A stretch of 64,000 nucleotides of DNA from positions 1 through 64,000 of the forward strand of contig NZ_PJBS01000307.1 in NCBI RefSeq assembly GCF_002836055.1. Reading direction: 5' to 3'. Each line of letters starts with the position of its first letter. Within the stretch, counting starts at the first letter, position 1. Made by a program: the position numbers and the translations under genes. Shown here in pieces: positions 63,246-64,000 of this stretch. The DNA comes from Psychroflexus sp. MES1-P1E (GTDB lineage: Bacteria > Bacteroidota > Bacteroidia > Flavobacteriales > Flavobacteriaceae). The notes beneath the pieces are model-generated. The model ran no database searches, was not told where the DNA came from, and saw nothing but the letters and a program-made list of their open reading frames with translations.

Positions 63246-64000
63246 AGCCAATACAACACTATACACACATTTTTTTTATCGGTATCGGAGGTATCGGGAT
63301 GAGTGCATTGGCTAGATATTTCAACCAAAAAGAATTGCAGGTATTAGGTTACGATAAGACCAAAACCGAACTCACTCAAACTCTTAAAGAAGAAGGTATT
63401 GAGGTATATTATCAGCAAGATATCAAAGAGAACGTATTGAAAACCCTTCCTCAGGAGTCAACTTTAGTGGTGTTTACACCTGCCATTTCTTCAAATTCCA
63501 CTCTGTTTAATTATTTCAAAGTTTATGGTTTTGACATGTATAAGCGAGCTTTTATTCTAGGTGAAATCACCAAAAATTTACCAACTCTTGCCGTTGCTGG
63601 AACTCATGGTAAAACAACAACTTCAGCGATATTAGCTCATATTTTAAAAGCTAACCAGATCAAGCTAACCGCATTTTGTGGAGGCATTCTCAAAAATTAT
63701 AAGACCAATTACATAGGAGATGGAGAAGAGGTAGTCGTTATAGAAGCAGATGAATTTGACAGGTCTTTCCTTCAATTACATCCCTCTGCGGCTGTGATCA
63801 CTTCTTTGGATGCAGATCATTTAGATATTTATGGAACAAGTGAAAGTTTGACTTTAGCATTTCAAGAATTTTCAAATTTGGTCCCTAAAGGTCATCTTTA
63901 TGCGAATGCGACTTTAGATATGCAGGCCCAATCTATAGCTGTAAATGATTCTGCCGACTATAGCATCCAACATATCAACATAGAAAACGGTAGCTATAGG
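63242..64000 (+). CDS. murC: UDP-MurNAc:L-alanine ligase MurC (3' end cut by window edge)
   Basis: 253 residues are visible before the right edge. The N-terminal nucleotide fold is [20 protein letters not shown] loop [19 protein letters not shown] lies at about residues 117-135; [20 protein letters not shown] and [12 protein letters not shown] follow. It catalyses the first amino-acid addition to UDP-MurNAc. The start ATG 63242 overlaps the murG stop. Confidence 0.96.
   Translation, partial: MKPIQHYTHIFFIGIGGIGMSALARYFNQKELQVLGYDKTKTELTQTLKEEGIEVYYQQDIKENVLKTLPQESTLVVFTPAISSNSTLFNYFKVYGFDMYKRAFILGEITKNLPTLAVAGTHGKTTTSAILAHILKANQIKLTAFCGGILKNYKTNYIGDGEEVVVIEADEFDRSFLQLHPSAAVITSLDADHLDIYGTSESLTLAFQEFSNLVPKGHLYANATLDMQAQSIAVNDSADYSIQHINIENGSYR

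Overview
The window looks like chromosomal core genome of a low-GC member of the Flavobacteriaceae (phylum Bacteroidota). The signs are the gliding-motility genes gldB and gldC beside nadE, a type IX secretion (T9SS) sorting tail, a FecI/FecR/TonB-receptor locus, DUF5686 and DUF6122 proteins, a YpdA-type bacillithiol reductase, and many promoters with the Bacteroidota -7 box TAnnTTTG. The genus is not certain. The amount of gene decay near the left edge would suit a genome such as Psychroflexus, but that is a guess.

Layout. Positions 1-2068 hold the end of a DUF5686 outer-membrane protein. Positions 2100-7000 are a zone of decay. It has a lipoprotein gene broken by an early stop and by a small transposable element, a second lipoprotein gene with a frameshift, an intact FecI sigma factor and FecR anti-sigma factor, and the remains of their TonB-dependent receptor. 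A second copy of the small element follows. The two copies have matching terminal inverted repeats and TTA target duplications, and removing copy 1 with one TTA restores the host reading frame exactly.

Positions 7100-32400 are housekeeping genes in short operons: pyrophosphatase, ffh-folD, an rluF/AI-2E transporter cluster, queE, guaA with a LysM/periplasmic-binding protein, nitronate monooxygenase-mnmA, a fasciclin-cupredoxin lipoprotein, pyrG-yidC, sucC, two flavin reductases and rpe. Positions 32500-46000 hold a deoxynucleoside kinase, a NarL-type two-component system, crcB, pepT, pyrD, HMG-CoA lyase, rlmN and a frameshifted T9SS-secreted protein. Positions 46000-52900 hold a polyprenyl synthetase, dnaG, nadE, gldB-gldC and ysxC.

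From 53254 to the right edge runs the division and cell-wall (dcw) cluster: mraZ, rsmH, an ftsL-like gene, ftsI, murE, mraY, murD, ftsW, murG and murC (cut by the edge). These genes are tightly coupled, mostly overlapping or within 6 bp. They take UDP-MurNAc through stem-peptide addition and lipid I/II formation to septal cross-linking. The region before mraZ carries three TGGTA repeats at 10-bp spacing, which look like MraZ operator boxes, next to a perfect DnaA box.

No tRNA, rRNA, CRISPR array, prophage or complete insertion sequence was recognised. No large new multi-gene system was found. The most interesting signals are the small mobile element, the probable MraZ operator, a group of apparently leaderless promoters, and the homopolymer frameshift in the T9SS protein.
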